DNA of 23,361 bases from Clostridium sp. (GTDB lineage: Bacteria; Bacillota; Clostridia; Lachnospirales; Lachnospiraceae): positions 1 to 23,361 of the forward strand of contig JAEDOC010000019.1 in the NCBI GenBank assembly GCA_016302185.1, written 5' to 3'. The notes under the pieces are model-generated. The model made no database searches, had not been told where the DNA came from, and saw only the letters and a list, made by a program, of their open reading frames with translations. A program made the translations under genes and the position numbers. Of this stretch, positions 7,380-15,666 are shown piece after piece. How positions within the stretch are numbered: the stretch's first letter is position 1; each line of letters opens with the position of its first letter.

Positions 7380-9664
7380 TATTCCAATTCCTTCTTCCGA
7401 AGTCCCATGGCGATCTTTTCACTGGTCGCCGGCAAATCGGTAATCCACAGTCCGGTGGCGTTATAGATGGCATGCACCAGAGCCGGAGCCGGTGTGTTAA
7501 TCACAATCTCACCGATGGATTTTGCACCGAACGGTCCGGTAGGCTCATAGCTGCTCTCAAATTCCACCCGCAGCTTTCCCATATCCAGGCGGGTCGGGAT
7601 CTTATACTGCATAAAGGAATTGTTCATCACCTGCCCCTTGGCCGTATACTGGACATCCTCATAGAGGGTCATGCCGATGCCCTGTACCAGCCCGCCCTCC
7701 ACCTGAAGACGGGCCAGATTGGGATTGACCACCGTTCCGCAGTCCACCACAGCCACATAATCCAGGATCTCCACATGACCGGTCTCCTTATCCAGCTCGA
7801 TCTCCACCATACCCACCATAAACGGAGGCGGGGACACCGGAGAGCTGTTGCTCTCCGTTACCTGCAGCGCATTATTACTTCCGCACATGGAGCTTTCCCC
7901 AATCCGGGCCAGGGAAACCGTGTGGCCATTTCTTAAATCCTTCACCTGATGACCGTCAAATTCTAAGTCCTCCTCCGGACAGTCCAGAAGCTTTGCTCCT
8001 TCCCGGATAATCCGCTCCGAAAGCTTCCGGCAGGCCCGCTCCACCGCGCGCCCGGTCACATAGGTGGTACTGGAGGCATAGGAACCGCAGTCATAGGGGG
8101 AGGTATCCGTATCCGCGCCGGACACGATGATATCATCCACCGAGCAGTCCAGACATTCCGCGGCCATCTGCGCCAGAATGGTATCACAGCCCGTTCCCAT
8201 ATCCGCCGCCGCGATGGACAAGGTATAGATTCCGTCCTCCGTCAGCTTAATGGAAGCAGATCCCACATCCACGCCGGAGATACCGGATCCCTGCATGCCC
8301 ATAGCCACTCCGATGCTGCGAACCTTTCCGTTTCCCATATCCTTTGACGGATACTTCTCCTTCCAGCCAATCATCCTGGCCGCACGGCTCAGGCACCGAT
8401 CCAGAGCGCAGCTGTTCGCCTGTTCTCCGTAATAGGCCGGCATGATATCGCCTTCCCGCACCATATTCTGCTCCCGCAGAGCCACCGGATCCATCCCCAG
8501 GCGCACCGCCATCTCATTGACCGCCGACTCCACCGCAAAGATTCCCTGGGTTGCTCCGTAGCCCCGGTAGGCACCGGCAGACATCCGGTTGGTATACACC
8601 ACCTCATAGGCAAAGCGGTGGGCTTCCAGTAAGCGGTACAGTGGAATTGACTTATGGCCGGACAAGCCGACAGTGGTCGGTCCGTGCTCTCCGTATGCAC
8701 CGGTATTGGACAATGTATGTACATCAATGGCACGGATCCGCCCGTCCTTCATGGCACCAACCCGAACCTTTACCTCCATCTCATGACGGGGTGACGACGC
8801 AATCTGGGATTCTTCTCTGGTAAATACCATCTTGGACGGCTTTCCCGTCTTCCAGGTCACAAACGCCGGGTAAATCTCCGATACCACCGTCTGCTTCGCG
8901 CCGAAGCCGCCGCCGATTCTCTGCTTAAACACACGGATTCTGGACTTGGGAATTCCCATGGCATGGGACAGGATCCGCCGCACATGGAAAACAATCTGCG
9001 TCGATGCAAACACATTCAACCGTCCGTATACATCCATAAAGCAGACGGTACGGAAGGTTTCCATCATCGCCTGCTGGCAGGCCTTCGTATGATAGGTTCT
9101 CTCCACCACCTCGTCACAGTCAGCCAGAACCGCATCCACATCTCCCAGATGCGTTTCCTCACAGGCACATAAATTCCGTTTATTGTCCGCTCCCACCGGA
9201 CAAAGCGCATGCCAGTCCTCTTCCGGATGTACCAGAATCTCATTGTCCAGCGCCTCATGGAAATCCAGTACAGCCGGGAGCACCTCATATTCCACTTTGA
9301 TCAGTTTTAACGCCTTATTGACACAGGCTTCATTTTCCCCGGCAACGATGGCTACCGGATCTCCCACATAGCGCACATGGCGATCCAGAATCAGACGATC
9401 GTGGGGGCTGGGCTCCGGATAGGTCTGACCGGCCATAGTGAAGCGTTCCTGCGGCACATCCTCCCAGGTATAAATCACTTCGATTCCCGGCACCTTTTTT
9501 GCAATATCCGTACGGATCGAGGTTATCACGGCATTGGCGTGAGGGCTTCGGAGCACTTTCACAATCAGGCAATCCTTCGGCGCCATATCATCGGTAAATA
9601 CCGGCTGACCGGTTACCAGAGCCATGGCATCTTTCTTCATAATCGGCTGTCCAACTACTCGCAT
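7379..9664 (-). CDS. xdhA: Xanthine dehydrogenase, molybdenum-binding subunit
   Basis: A 761-residue large subunit of a molybdenum hydroxylase, which hydroxylates purines such as hypoxanthine or xanthine and passes electrons to the partner Fe-S subunit. Seen are the aldehyde oxidase/xanthine dehydrogenase a/b hammerhead-type N domain (about 10-135), GGGFGAKQ (251-258) that lines the molybdenum pyranopterin, AYRGYG (365-370, Arg367 matching the substrate-binding Arg of bovine enzyme) and GPFGAKSIGE (710-719) with the catalytic Glu719. Gln258 stands where the bovine enzyme has substrate-binding Glu802, so the exact purine is uncertain. ATG at 9664 has GGGAGGTG at good spacing and overlaps the xdhC end by 10 bases. 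Third gene of the xdhB-xdhC-xdhA order; a selenium-dependent hydroxylase of the same fold cannot be ruled out. Confidence 0.88.
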   Translation of the reverse strand: MRVVGQPIMKKDAMALVTGQPVFTDDMAPKDCLIVKVLRSPHANAVITSIRTDIAKKVPGIEVIYTWEDVPQERFTMAGQTYPEPSPHDRLILDRHVRYVGDPVAIVAGENEACVNKALKLIKVEYEVLPAVLDFHEALDNEILVHPEEDWHALCPVGADNKRNLCACEETHLGDVDAVLADCDEVVERTYHTKACQQAMMETFRTVCFMDVYGRLNVFASTQIVFHVRRILSHAMGIPKSRIRVFKQRIGGGFGAKQTVVSEIYPAFVTWKTGKPSKMVFTREESQIASSPRHEMEVKVRVGAMKDGRIRAIDVHTLSNTGAYGEHGPTTVGLSGHKSIPLYRLLEAHRFAYEVVYTNRMSAGAYRGYGATQGIFAVESAVNEMAVRLGMDPVALREQNMVREGDIMPAYYGEQANSCALDRCLSRAARMIGWKEKYPSKDMGNGKVRSIGVAMGMQGSGISGVDVGSASIKLTEDGIYTLSIAAADMGTGCDTILAQMAAECLDCSVDDIIVSGADTDTSPYDCGSYASSTTYVTGRAVERACRKLSERIIREGAKLLDCPEEDLEFDGHQVKDLRNGHTVSLARIGESSMCGSNNALQVTESNSSPVSPPPFMVGMVEIELDKETGHVEILDYVAVVDCGTVVNPNLARLQVEGGLVQGIGMTLYEDVQYTAKGQVMNNSFMQYKIPTRLDMGKLRVEFESSYEPTGPFGAKSIGEIVINTPAPALVHAIYNATGLWITDLPATSEKIAMGLRKKELE

Positions 9665-10134
9665 ACGGCACCTCCCGTCTTTGCCTTTTTATATTCCAGG
9701 AAATTCAGAATTCCCCGCAGCTGCCCCTCATAACCGGAACAACGGCACAGATTTCCTGCCAGGTATTCCTTAATCTCCTCCTCGGACGGGTCCGGAATCT
9801 CGCGGAATAAAGCAATAGCATTCATGATCATACCGGGATTGCAGAAGCCGCACTGCTCCGCTCCCTGGTTCGCAATAAACGTACCAAACTCCTTTGCCTC
9901 TTCCTTTAGGCCCTCCAGGGTATCTACCCGATGGCCGTCCGCCCGCGCTGCCAGAACCGAACAGGACAGTACCGGCTTCTCATCTAAAAATACGGTACAA
10001 AGACCGCAGTTGGAAGTCTCACAGCCCCGTTTCACACTGTAGCAGCCGTGGCTGCGCACAAAATCTATGAGAAGAAGATCCGGGCTTATCTCCTCTTCCA
10101 GCTTTTTCCCATTTAATATCAGCTGAATCTTCAC
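9655..10134 (-). CDS. xdhC: Xanthine dehydrogenase, 2Fe-2S subunit
   Basis: A 159-residue iron-sulfur subunit with two [2Fe-2S] domains. The N-terminal plant-ferredoxin-like cluster is held by Cys38, Cys43, Cys46 and Cys58 (CETSNCGLC...C), and the C-terminal helical cluster by Cys95, Cys98, Cys130 and Cys132 (CGFC...CRC). It carries electrons from the molybdenum centre in XdhA to FAD in XdhB in the cytoplasm. The name XdhC follows the E. coli small-subunit usage; in other bacteria XdhC means an unrelated cofactor-insertion factor, which is not present here. The start overlaps the xdhB stop (ATGA, 10131-10134) and the 3' end overlaps xdhA by 10 bases, so the three subunits are probably made in step. 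Confidence 0.92.
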   Translation of the reverse strand: MKIQLILNGKKLEEEISPDLLLIDFVRSHGCYSVKRGCETSNCGLCTVFLDEKPVLSCSVLAARADGHRVDTLEGLKEEAKEFGTFIANQGAEQCGFCNPGMIMNAIALFREIPDPSEEEIKEYLAGNLCRCSGYEGQLRGILNFLEYKKAKTGGAVCE

Positions 10135-10964
10135 TGGTCTCTTCCTCCTTTTTCCGGCTTTACTGCTGCCGCTGCTTCCTCCGCTCCGAATGCAAGCTGC
10201 TCTAAGGCTCTTCGAATCAGCACCTCTGCCAGCACACTCCGGTACTCCGCACCGGCACGCATATTGCCGGAAACAGGCACCTTCTTCGCCGTCTCCGCTG
10301 CTGCCTTTGCGATGATCTCTTTCTCTGTTTCTCCTGCCTTCAAGCCATCCACAGGGAAAATCATTGCCTTCTGCGGTCTGGCTCCAACCACGGCCCGAAT
10401 GCCCCAGGGGCCTTCCGAAACGGCACAGGCCAGCACCGGAAAATCCGTCTTTGTATTGCGATGGCTTACATAAGCGCAGCGCACCGGTGTCTTCTTCACA
10501 ATCAGCCGCACCAGAATATCCTTGTCCCGCTTCATTTCAGCAAATTGCGCCAGCGGAAGGATTCCTCCCTTATAAAGCTCCACATAGGTATCAAAGGCCA
10601 GAAATACCGTCAGTACGTCAGAAAAACCGTACCGGCCGAAGATACTTCCTCCCACGGTGGCCAGATTTCGGAACTGAACCCCCACAATACTCTTTACCGC
10701 CTCACGAAAGGCTCCGTTCCCATAGGTATTCAGTCTCTCATCCAGCTCCAGCTGCCGCAGCGTGGTCATACAGCCGATGGAAAACTCCTCTTTCATCTCT
10801 TCAATGGTGTTCAGCCCAAGCTCTGATAAATCAATGGCGGTCTGAACCATACGGGAACTCATCTTCAGCCACAGCATACCGCCCAGGATGCAGCCGTTCT
10901 TCTGATTCAGCTCATAGGCCTCCTCCAGACTTTTCACCCTCACATAGTTTTTGATCGTCAGCAT
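10131..10964 (-). CDS. xdhB: Xanthine dehydrogenase, FAD-binding subunit
   Basis: A 277-residue flavin subunit of the CoxM/XdhB type. It begins with the FAD-binding LGGMLWLKM (27-35), a departure from the usual GGTxL, then QFRNLATVGGSIFGRYGFSDVL (about 96-117, the second FAD loop) and a C-terminal CODH-flavoprotein-like domain ending in RAGAEYRSVLAEVLIRRAL. Its role is to take electrons from the 2Fe-2S subunit and pass them to NAD+ or another acceptor. The tail after about residue 258 is Ala/Glu/Lys-rich. ATG at 10964 has GAGGAG at fair spacing. It follows the permease gene after 62 bases that hold no terminator, so the two are probably co-transcribed. Confidence 0.87.
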   Translation of the reverse strand: MLTIKNYVRVKSLEEAYELNQKNGCILGGMLWLKMSSRMVQTAIDLSELGLNTIEEMKEEFSIGCMTTLRQLELDERLNTYGNGAFREAVKSIVGVQFRNLATVGGSIFGRYGFSDVLTVFLAFDTYVELYKGGILPLAQFAEMKRDKDILVRLIVKKTPVRCAYVSHRNTKTDFPVLACAVSEGPWGIRAVVGARPQKAMIFPVDGLKAGETEKEIIAKAAAETAKKVPVSGNMRAGAEYRSVLAEVLIRRALEQLAFGAEEAAAAVKPEKGGRDQ

Positions 10965-11026
10965 ACGATTTCACTCCTCATTCTATCCTTCTCGTTCTGT
11001 CTTCCCTTTCAGCGTTCTTCATAGGT

Positions 11027-12442
11027 TTATTCTTCTTCCTCTTTCGGAAGCACAATATTCAGCACAATCGCCACCAGGGCTGCCGGCACAATACCGGATC
11101 CGCCGAATACCAGCTGAATATAGGACGGCAAATGGCCCAGAATTCCGCCGTTGGAACCAATGCCATAGCCCAGTCCCAGTGCCACAGATACAATGGTGAT
11201 GCTTCTGGCAGTCAGCGGGTGCTTTGTAATCAGCTGAATGCCGCTGACCACAATGGAGGAAAACATCATCACAGCCGCACCGCCCAGCACGGACTGAGGC
11301 ATAATGGAAATCAGGGCCGCCAGCTTCGGGAACAGGCCGCAGAGAATCAGGAATACCGCACCGGCCGCAAGAGCGGAACGGTTCACAATCTTGGTCATGG
11401 TAACCAGGCCCACATTCTGACTGAAGGAGGTATTGGGAAGAACTCCAAACAGAGCCGCAAAGCTGGAGCCGGCACCGTCACAGATCACACCGCCGGAAAG
11501 CTCACGATCCGTTGCCTCCCGTCCCATGCCGCCTTCCATAACGCCGGAAATATCTCCCACTGTTTCCACTGCAGTAACAATAAACATAATCAGCACCGGC
11601 ACCACCGCCCGCACATCAAAGACCGGCTTCACCGGCAAAAGCTTCGGCAGGGAGATCCAGGAAGCCGAGGCCACCTTGTCCCAGTTTAACACCCAGGCTT
11701 TCGTATATTCCACACCATCTGCATCCAATGCGGTTGTCGGCAGAACCGCTCCCATCACTGCAGCTACCGCATAGCCCACAATAATTCCAATCAAAATCGA
11801 AGATGCACTTGTAATTCCTTTGGTTCCATGCTTTAACGCCACAATGACCAGAAGGACAATCATGCCCAGCATCAGGTTTTCAATCGAACCAAAATCCTTT
11901 GCCGCATTGCCGCCGCCAAAAGAATTCACGCCAACGGCTATCAGGGACAGACCGATGGATAATACTACCGTACCGGTCACCACCGCCGGAAAAAATCTCC
12001 GCAGCGGCTTCAGCAGAAAACCCAGCACTGTCTCAAACAGGCCGCCGATGATCGAAGCGCACATGATAGCGCCGTAGGCCAGGACACCACCGCCCATCAC
12101 ACCTGCCACACTGTTAAACACACCGATAAATCCGGAACTGGTTCCCATGATGATCGGCACCTTACCGCCCACCGGGCCGATAGCATACAGCTGAATCAGG
12201 GTAACTACACCTGCCACCCACATCGCATTCTGCAAAAGCGCCACCTGCATATCCGCAAAATCACTTCCTGCGCCCATTCCGCAGGCGCCGGTAATAATTA
12301 AAAGAGGAGTTAAATTTCCCACAAACATTGCCAGTACATGCTGAAGGCCTAAGGGAATTGCCTTGCGCAGAGAGAGTTTTCCATAAAAATCATACTCTGC
12401 TCCCTCCTTTTCTGTCTGACTCCTCACTTCTGTCTGATTCAT
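11027..12442 (-). CDS. NCS2 family xanthine/uracil-type permease
   Basis: A 471-residue integral membrane nucleobase:cation symporter of the NCS2 (uracil-xanthine permease) family, with many hydrophobic helices. Family marks are GLQHVLAMF in the first membrane segment, ETVGDISGV in the substrate-site helix and NTSFSQNVG in the following helix. A charged N terminus (about 1-30) precedes the membrane part and EEEE ends the protein. First gene of the xanthine dehydrogenase operon, so it most likely imports xanthine, hypoxanthine or urate for that enzyme; uracil as substrate is less likely in this context. ATG at 12442 has AAGGAG 8 bases upstream. The leader from the predicted transcription start is only about 40 bases, too short for a purine riboswitch. 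Confidence 0.9.
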   Translation of the reverse strand: MNQTEVRSQTEKEGAEYDFYGKLSLRKAIPLGLQHVLAMFVGNLTPLLIITGACGMGAGSDFADMQVALLQNAMWVAGVVTLIQLYAIGPVGGKVPIIMGTSSGFIGVFNSVAGVMGGGVLAYGAIMCASIIGGLFETVLGFLLKPLRRFFPAVVTGTVVLSIGLSLIAVGVNSFGGGNAAKDFGSIENLMLGMIVLLVIVALKHGTKGITSASSILIGIIVGYAVAAVMGAVLPTTALDADGVEYTKAWVLNWDKVASASWISLPKLLPVKPVFDVRAVVPVLIMFIVTAVETVGDISGVMEGGMGREATDRELSGGVICDGAGSSFAALFGVLPNTSFSQNVGLVTMTKIVNRSALAAGAVFLILCGLFPKLAALISIMPQSVLGGAAVMMFSSIVVSGIQLITKHPLTARSITIVSVALGLGYGIGSNGGILGHLPSYIQLVFGGSGIVPAALVAIVLNIVLPKEEEE

Positions 12443-12489
12443 CGTTTCTTCTCCTTATCCTTTGTTTTCGACTTTCATTGTCTCAATCT

Positions 12490-12498
12490 ATCATACCA
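12490..12498 (-). promoter_or_regulatory. Extended -10 promoter of the purine (pbuX-like/xdh) operon
   Basis: On the minus strand TGGTATGAT, an extended -10 box (TGn plus TATGAT at 12490-12495), about 48 bases before the permease start. The -35 region (TGGATT at 17 bases) is weak, as expected for an extended -10 promoter, and may need an activator. Confidence 0.55.
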
Positions 12499-12554
12499 TA
12501 AACTCAGTGCTGAATCCATCTCGTATTTACCGTTTTCCTTCAGGAAAAAACAAA

Positions 12555-12583
12555 TTGCGCACCGAGCAAAAATCTGGCATAAT
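12555..12583 (+). promoter_or_regulatory. Promoter of the Suv3-like helicase gene
   Basis: TTGCGC (12555-12560), a 17-base spacer ending in TGG, and CATAAT (12578-12583); the TGn before the -10 makes it an extended -10 site. It lies 39 bases before the helicase start and back to back with the purine operon promoter. Confidence 0.6.
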
Positions 12584-12622
12584 AAATAGGATTATTTTTT
12601 CCGGTAAAGGAGCAGTCTGTTC

Positions 12623-14581
12623 ATGGTATATACAGAAGAAATCATACAGGTTTACATCGAAGAATATGAGACCGAAAGCAAAAAGAAACGAAAAAATATG
12701 GTCCGCCCAAAGGATTTCCGTGATCGGCTGACAAGACTGGAAAAGGCAATGAAACGAACCAAGGCAGCTCAGGTCACAAGCCGGTATCTGGAAGAGACAC
12801 ACCGCCAAATCCGGAATCTGTCTTATTTTGCCTACCGCTCCCATGATTCAGCCGCCATTCTCCGTCTGTGCGATCACCTTCTTCCGGAGCTGGTACGTCT
12901 GGATCTGTCCATGTTTCTCCCTGCACAACAGGAAGATATCTCCGCAGATTTTCTGAATTATCTGAAAACCGAACAGTCCGGTGAGCTGTGCAGCCATCCT
13001 TTATTTGAACTGTATCAAAACTATAAACGCTTTGTTATCGAATATAAAATCATGGATCTGGTTCCCGCCCGGCCCGAACTGGAATTTCCGGAGACCCTGC
13101 GCATGAACCGCCATTTCATTCTGCACATCGGCCCAACCAACAGCGGAAAAACCTTTCACTCCCTGGAACGGCTGAAGGGAGCTGAAAATGGCATCTACCT
13201 TGGACCTCTGCGGCTTCTGGCTCTGGAGGTTTATGAAAAAATGCACGATTACGGTGTTCCCTGTACCATGCTGACCGGCCAGGAATGCATTGCCGATGAG
13301 CACAGCCGTATCACCGCCTCCACCATCGAAATGGCAGATTTTTCCCAGCTTTATGATGTGGCCGTCATCGATGAGGCCCAGATGACTGCTGATCCGGATC
13401 GGGGACACAACTGGACCCGCGCCATTCTTGGCCTGAAAGCAAAGGAAATCCATGTCTGCATGAGCCCCGCGGCAGAGGAGGTTGTCATGCATCTGATCCG
13501 GCTCTGCGGTGATGACTGTGCCATCTGCCGGTATGAACGGAAAACAGAGCTGATCTGTGAGACAGAAAGCTTCTCCTTCCCGGAGGATGTCCGGCCCGGC
13601 GACGCACTGGTGGTATTTTCCAAAAAAGCCGTCCTGGACGTGGCCGGACGACTGGAGGAAAACGGAATCAAAGCCAGTGTGATCTACGGAAGTCTGCCGC
13701 CGGAAATCCGCCGCCGCCAGATACAGCTCTTTACCAGCGGCAAAACCAAAGTCGTGGTCGCCACCGATGCCATCGGTATGGGCCTGAATCTGCCGGTTCG
13801 TCGCATCGTATTTATCCAGACGGAAAAATTTGACGGCAGCACCCGCCGCGGCCTAAGCGTTCCCGAGATCAAACAGATTTCCGGACGGGCCGGACGTTTC
13901 GGCATCTTTAATACCGGCTATGTCAATGCCATGGGCGACGAGGCGCTGACATATATTAAGGAACGCTTCGATCTTCCGGAAGAGACCATCCATACCGTCA
14001 GCCTCGGCTTTCCTCAGATTCTTCTGGAACTGGACGAGCCGCTGGATGTCATCTTAAAAGTCTGGAAATCCGTTGAGCCCTCCGCGCCCTTCGAAAAGAT
14101 TAATATCGATGAGCCTCTTGCGCTCTACTATCAGGCAGAAAAGCACCGGAACGACATCTATGGCTTTGATGACAAACGGATTCTTTATAAGATGATCACC
14201 TGCCCCATCGACATCAAGGACTGGAACGTAGTGCAGCAGTGGCTGGATTACTGTAAGAATTATCCTGCCAATCCATGGCTGAATCACCCGGGAAAGGGTG
14301 CCTCCGATAAAAAAGGAATCCAGAAATACGAAAGCTACTACCGAAAGCTGGATCTCTATTATCAGTTTTCCCACCGCTTTGATAAAATCATTGATGAGGA
14401 CTGGCTGGAAAAAGAGCGGGCCAAAACCGAAGGCACCATCATGCAGTTCCTGGGAAAGGGCAAGAAAACCTACATCGCCCGCTGCCAGTATTGCGGACGG
14501 ATGCTGCCGGTGGGATACCCTTACCGGAAATGTAAGCAGTGTTTTCAGGCAGGGCGAAAGGGAGCGAAATATCTTCTGTGA
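12623..14581 (+). CDS. Suv3-like superfamily 2 RNA helicase with C-terminal zinc ribbon
   Basis: A 652-residue helicase whose motifs match the Suv3 family, known best as the mitochondrial RNA-degradosome helicase. After a basic helical N domain (1-160) come motif I GPTNSGKT (170-177), GPLRLLA (194-200), LTGQE (218-222), ASTIEM (232-237), motif II DEAQM (250-254), IYGSLPPEIR (354-363), ATDAIGMGLNL (380-390) and motif VI QISGRAGRFG (418-427). A C-terminal Cys621-x2-Cys624-x12-Cys637-x2-Cys640 zinc ribbon follows a charged helical region; I do not recall this as part of eukaryotic Suv3. It probably unwinds RNA in processing or decay. ATG at 12623 has AGGAG about 10 bases upstream, and it has its own promoter. 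Its last 37 bases overlap the converging truncated EamA gene; no terminator follows. Confidence 0.85.
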   Translation: MVYTEEIIQVYIEEYETESKKKRKNMVRPKDFRDRLTRLEKAMKRTKAAQVTSRYLEETHRQIRNLSYFAYRSHDSAAILRLCDHLLPELVRLDLSMFLPAQQEDISADFLNYLKTEQSGELCSHPLFELYQNYKRFVIEYKIMDLVPARPELEFPETLRMNRHFILHIGPTNSGKTFHSLERLKGAENGIYLGPLRLLALEVYEKMHDYGVPCTMLTGQECIADEHSRITASTIEMADFSQLYDVAVIDEAQMTADPDRGHNWTRAILGLKAKEIHVCMSPAAEEVVMHLIRLCGDDCAICRYERKTELICETESFSFPEDVRPGDALVVFSKKAVLDVAGRLEENGIKASVIYGSLPPEIRRRQIQLFTSGKTKVVVATDAIGMGLNLPVRRIVFIQTEKFDGSTRRGLSVPEIKQISGRAGRFGIFNTGYVNAMGDEALTYIKERFDLPEETIHTVSLGFPQILLELDEPLDVILKVWKSVEPSAPFEKINIDEPLALYYQAEKHRNDIYGFDDKRILYKMITCPIDIKDWNVVQQWLDYCKNYPANPWLNHPGKGASDKKGIQKYESYYRKLDLYYQFSHRFDKIIDEDWLEKERAKTEGTIMQFLGKGKKTYIARCQYCGRMLPVGYPYRKCKQCFQAGRKGAKYLL

Positions 14582-15168
14582 AAATTCGGAAACGGACGGT
14601 ATCTCTTCAGAGCCACACTGCCAAAAATACTGTACAACGCATATCCCACACCGGAGCCGATTCCGGTCAGAATCGCAATGGGAGCCATCGATCCCCCGGT
14701 AAATCCACTCACCAGAACACAGCCGCTAAAGGCGATTCCCAAAGCTATCATTTTCTGAATTGTAATTTTTTCATGGAAAAAAAATGCTGACATCAGAAGT
14801 ACAAAAAAAGGCGCTGTATATAAAAGAATGGAAGCCGCTGCTAACGTTGCCCTCTGAATTGTCATAAAATAACAAATATTAAAAAATACAACACTCAAAA
14901 GTCCCATTCCCACAAAAATCCATAGATCTTTGACATGAATCCTGAACTGACTCCGATCGGTAAGCAGCAGATACAACGCCATTCCCACCGCCACAATCAC
15001 ACAGCGCACCAGCGTTGTCTGCACCGCACTTAAGCCTGCAGCAGACAAGGGCCGGGAAAACACTCCTATGATACCCCATCCGAAACCGGCTGCCAAAATC
15101 TTTGCTGCCGGAAGAAAACCTCCGGAAGCTCCATTCATTCCATCTATTTCATTCTTTCTCTCCGTCAT
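14545..15168 (-). pseudogene. EamA/DMT family transporter, 3'-truncated
   Basis: The frame gives 207 residues with about six hydrophobic segments that match the first EamA repeat (GWGIIGVFSRPLSAAGLSAVQ, IFVGMGLLSVVFFNICYFMTI, ASILLYTAPFFVLLMS) and only the opening of the second (GIGSGVGYALYSIFGSVALKRY). Drug/metabolite transporters of this family have ten helices and about 300 residues, so about 95 residues are missing. The homology stops almost exactly at the stop codon of the converging helicase (14579-14581); the last residues are simply the helicase end read backwards. This looks like a deletion that removed the 3' third. It may be non-functional, or a half-size protein. ATG at 15168 has GGGGGAA at 6 bases and overlaps the upstream gene by 20 bases. 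Confidence 0.75.
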
Positions 15169-15559
15169 ATCGTTCCCCCTGCTGTCTCTTCTTTTCTTTC
15201 TCTTTCCTCAGAAACATTTCGTAAAGCAGTTCTGCCTCCTCCATGGAAGGCTTCCAGCCAAACCGTTTCAGATCCACCCGCCAGCCATCCGGAGTCTCTG
15301 CGAGCTCCACGCCCTCCGTCTCCAGCAGCAGCCGCTGAAGATCCGGAGTTTCAAAGGCCGCAGCACCGCTTAGTATACCCTTCGCATTCACCACCCGGAA
15401 GGCGGGAAACTCCTTCCCGGCCCGTCCTTCCCGAAGGGCATAGCCTACCTGCCTGGCATTCCCCGGTTTTCCGCACAAAAGTGCCAGCTGCCCGTAGGTT
15501 GTCACAAAGCCTTTGGGGATCTGTTTGCCCACCAGCTCCAGTCTCTGATAAAAATCCAT
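15149..15559 (-). CDS. Alkyltransferase-like (MGMT-fold) DNA-binding protein
   Basis: A 136-residue protein with the C-terminal DNA-binding domain of O6-alkylguanine-DNA alkyltransferase: TTYGQLA (20-26, Tyr that flips the base), ARQVGYAL (35-42, arginine finger Arg36) and FPAFRVVNAKG (51-61). The catalytic PCHRV motif reads PAFRV here, with Ala53 in place of the reactive Cys, so it cannot accept alkyl groups. Such alkyltransferase-like proteins bind alkylated guanine and hand the lesion to nucleotide excision repair. The C terminus is a charged Lys/Glu tail. ATG at 15559 has GGGGGAA at 8 bases. It overlaps the truncated EamA gene by 20 bases, and no clear promoter of its own was seen; it may be read through from glyA. 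Confidence 0.75.
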   Translation of the reverse strand: MDFYQRLELVGKQIPKGFVTTYGQLALLCGKPGNARQVGYALREGRAGKEFPAFRVVNAKGILSGAAAFETPDLQRLLLETEGVELAETPDGWRVDLKRFGWKPSMEEAELLYEMFLRKEKEKKRQQGERYDGEKE

Positions 15560-15600
15560 CTGCCGTTTTCCCCCATCCGTTGCTTGCGCGCCCAGTCAGA

Positions 15601-15653
15601 AAAAGGATTCCGCCGCAGCCATCCGCCGATGGAGGACAAAATCCTTTTCCATA
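15601..15653 (-). terminator. Terminator of glyA
   Basis: On the minus strand AAAAGGATT (15640-15648) pairs with AATCCTTTT (15601-15609) around a GC-rich inner hairpin (CCAT...ATGG), and the descending arm runs into TTTTT. It is placed 14 bases after the glyA stop. Confidence 0.6.
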
Positions 15654-15666
15654 GATTCAAATTTCC

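Noticed and set aside
12443..12489. Purine riboswitch before the permease gene
   Set aside because: The predicted leader is only about 40 bases and shows no three-way-junction pattern, so there is no room for an aptamer and switch.
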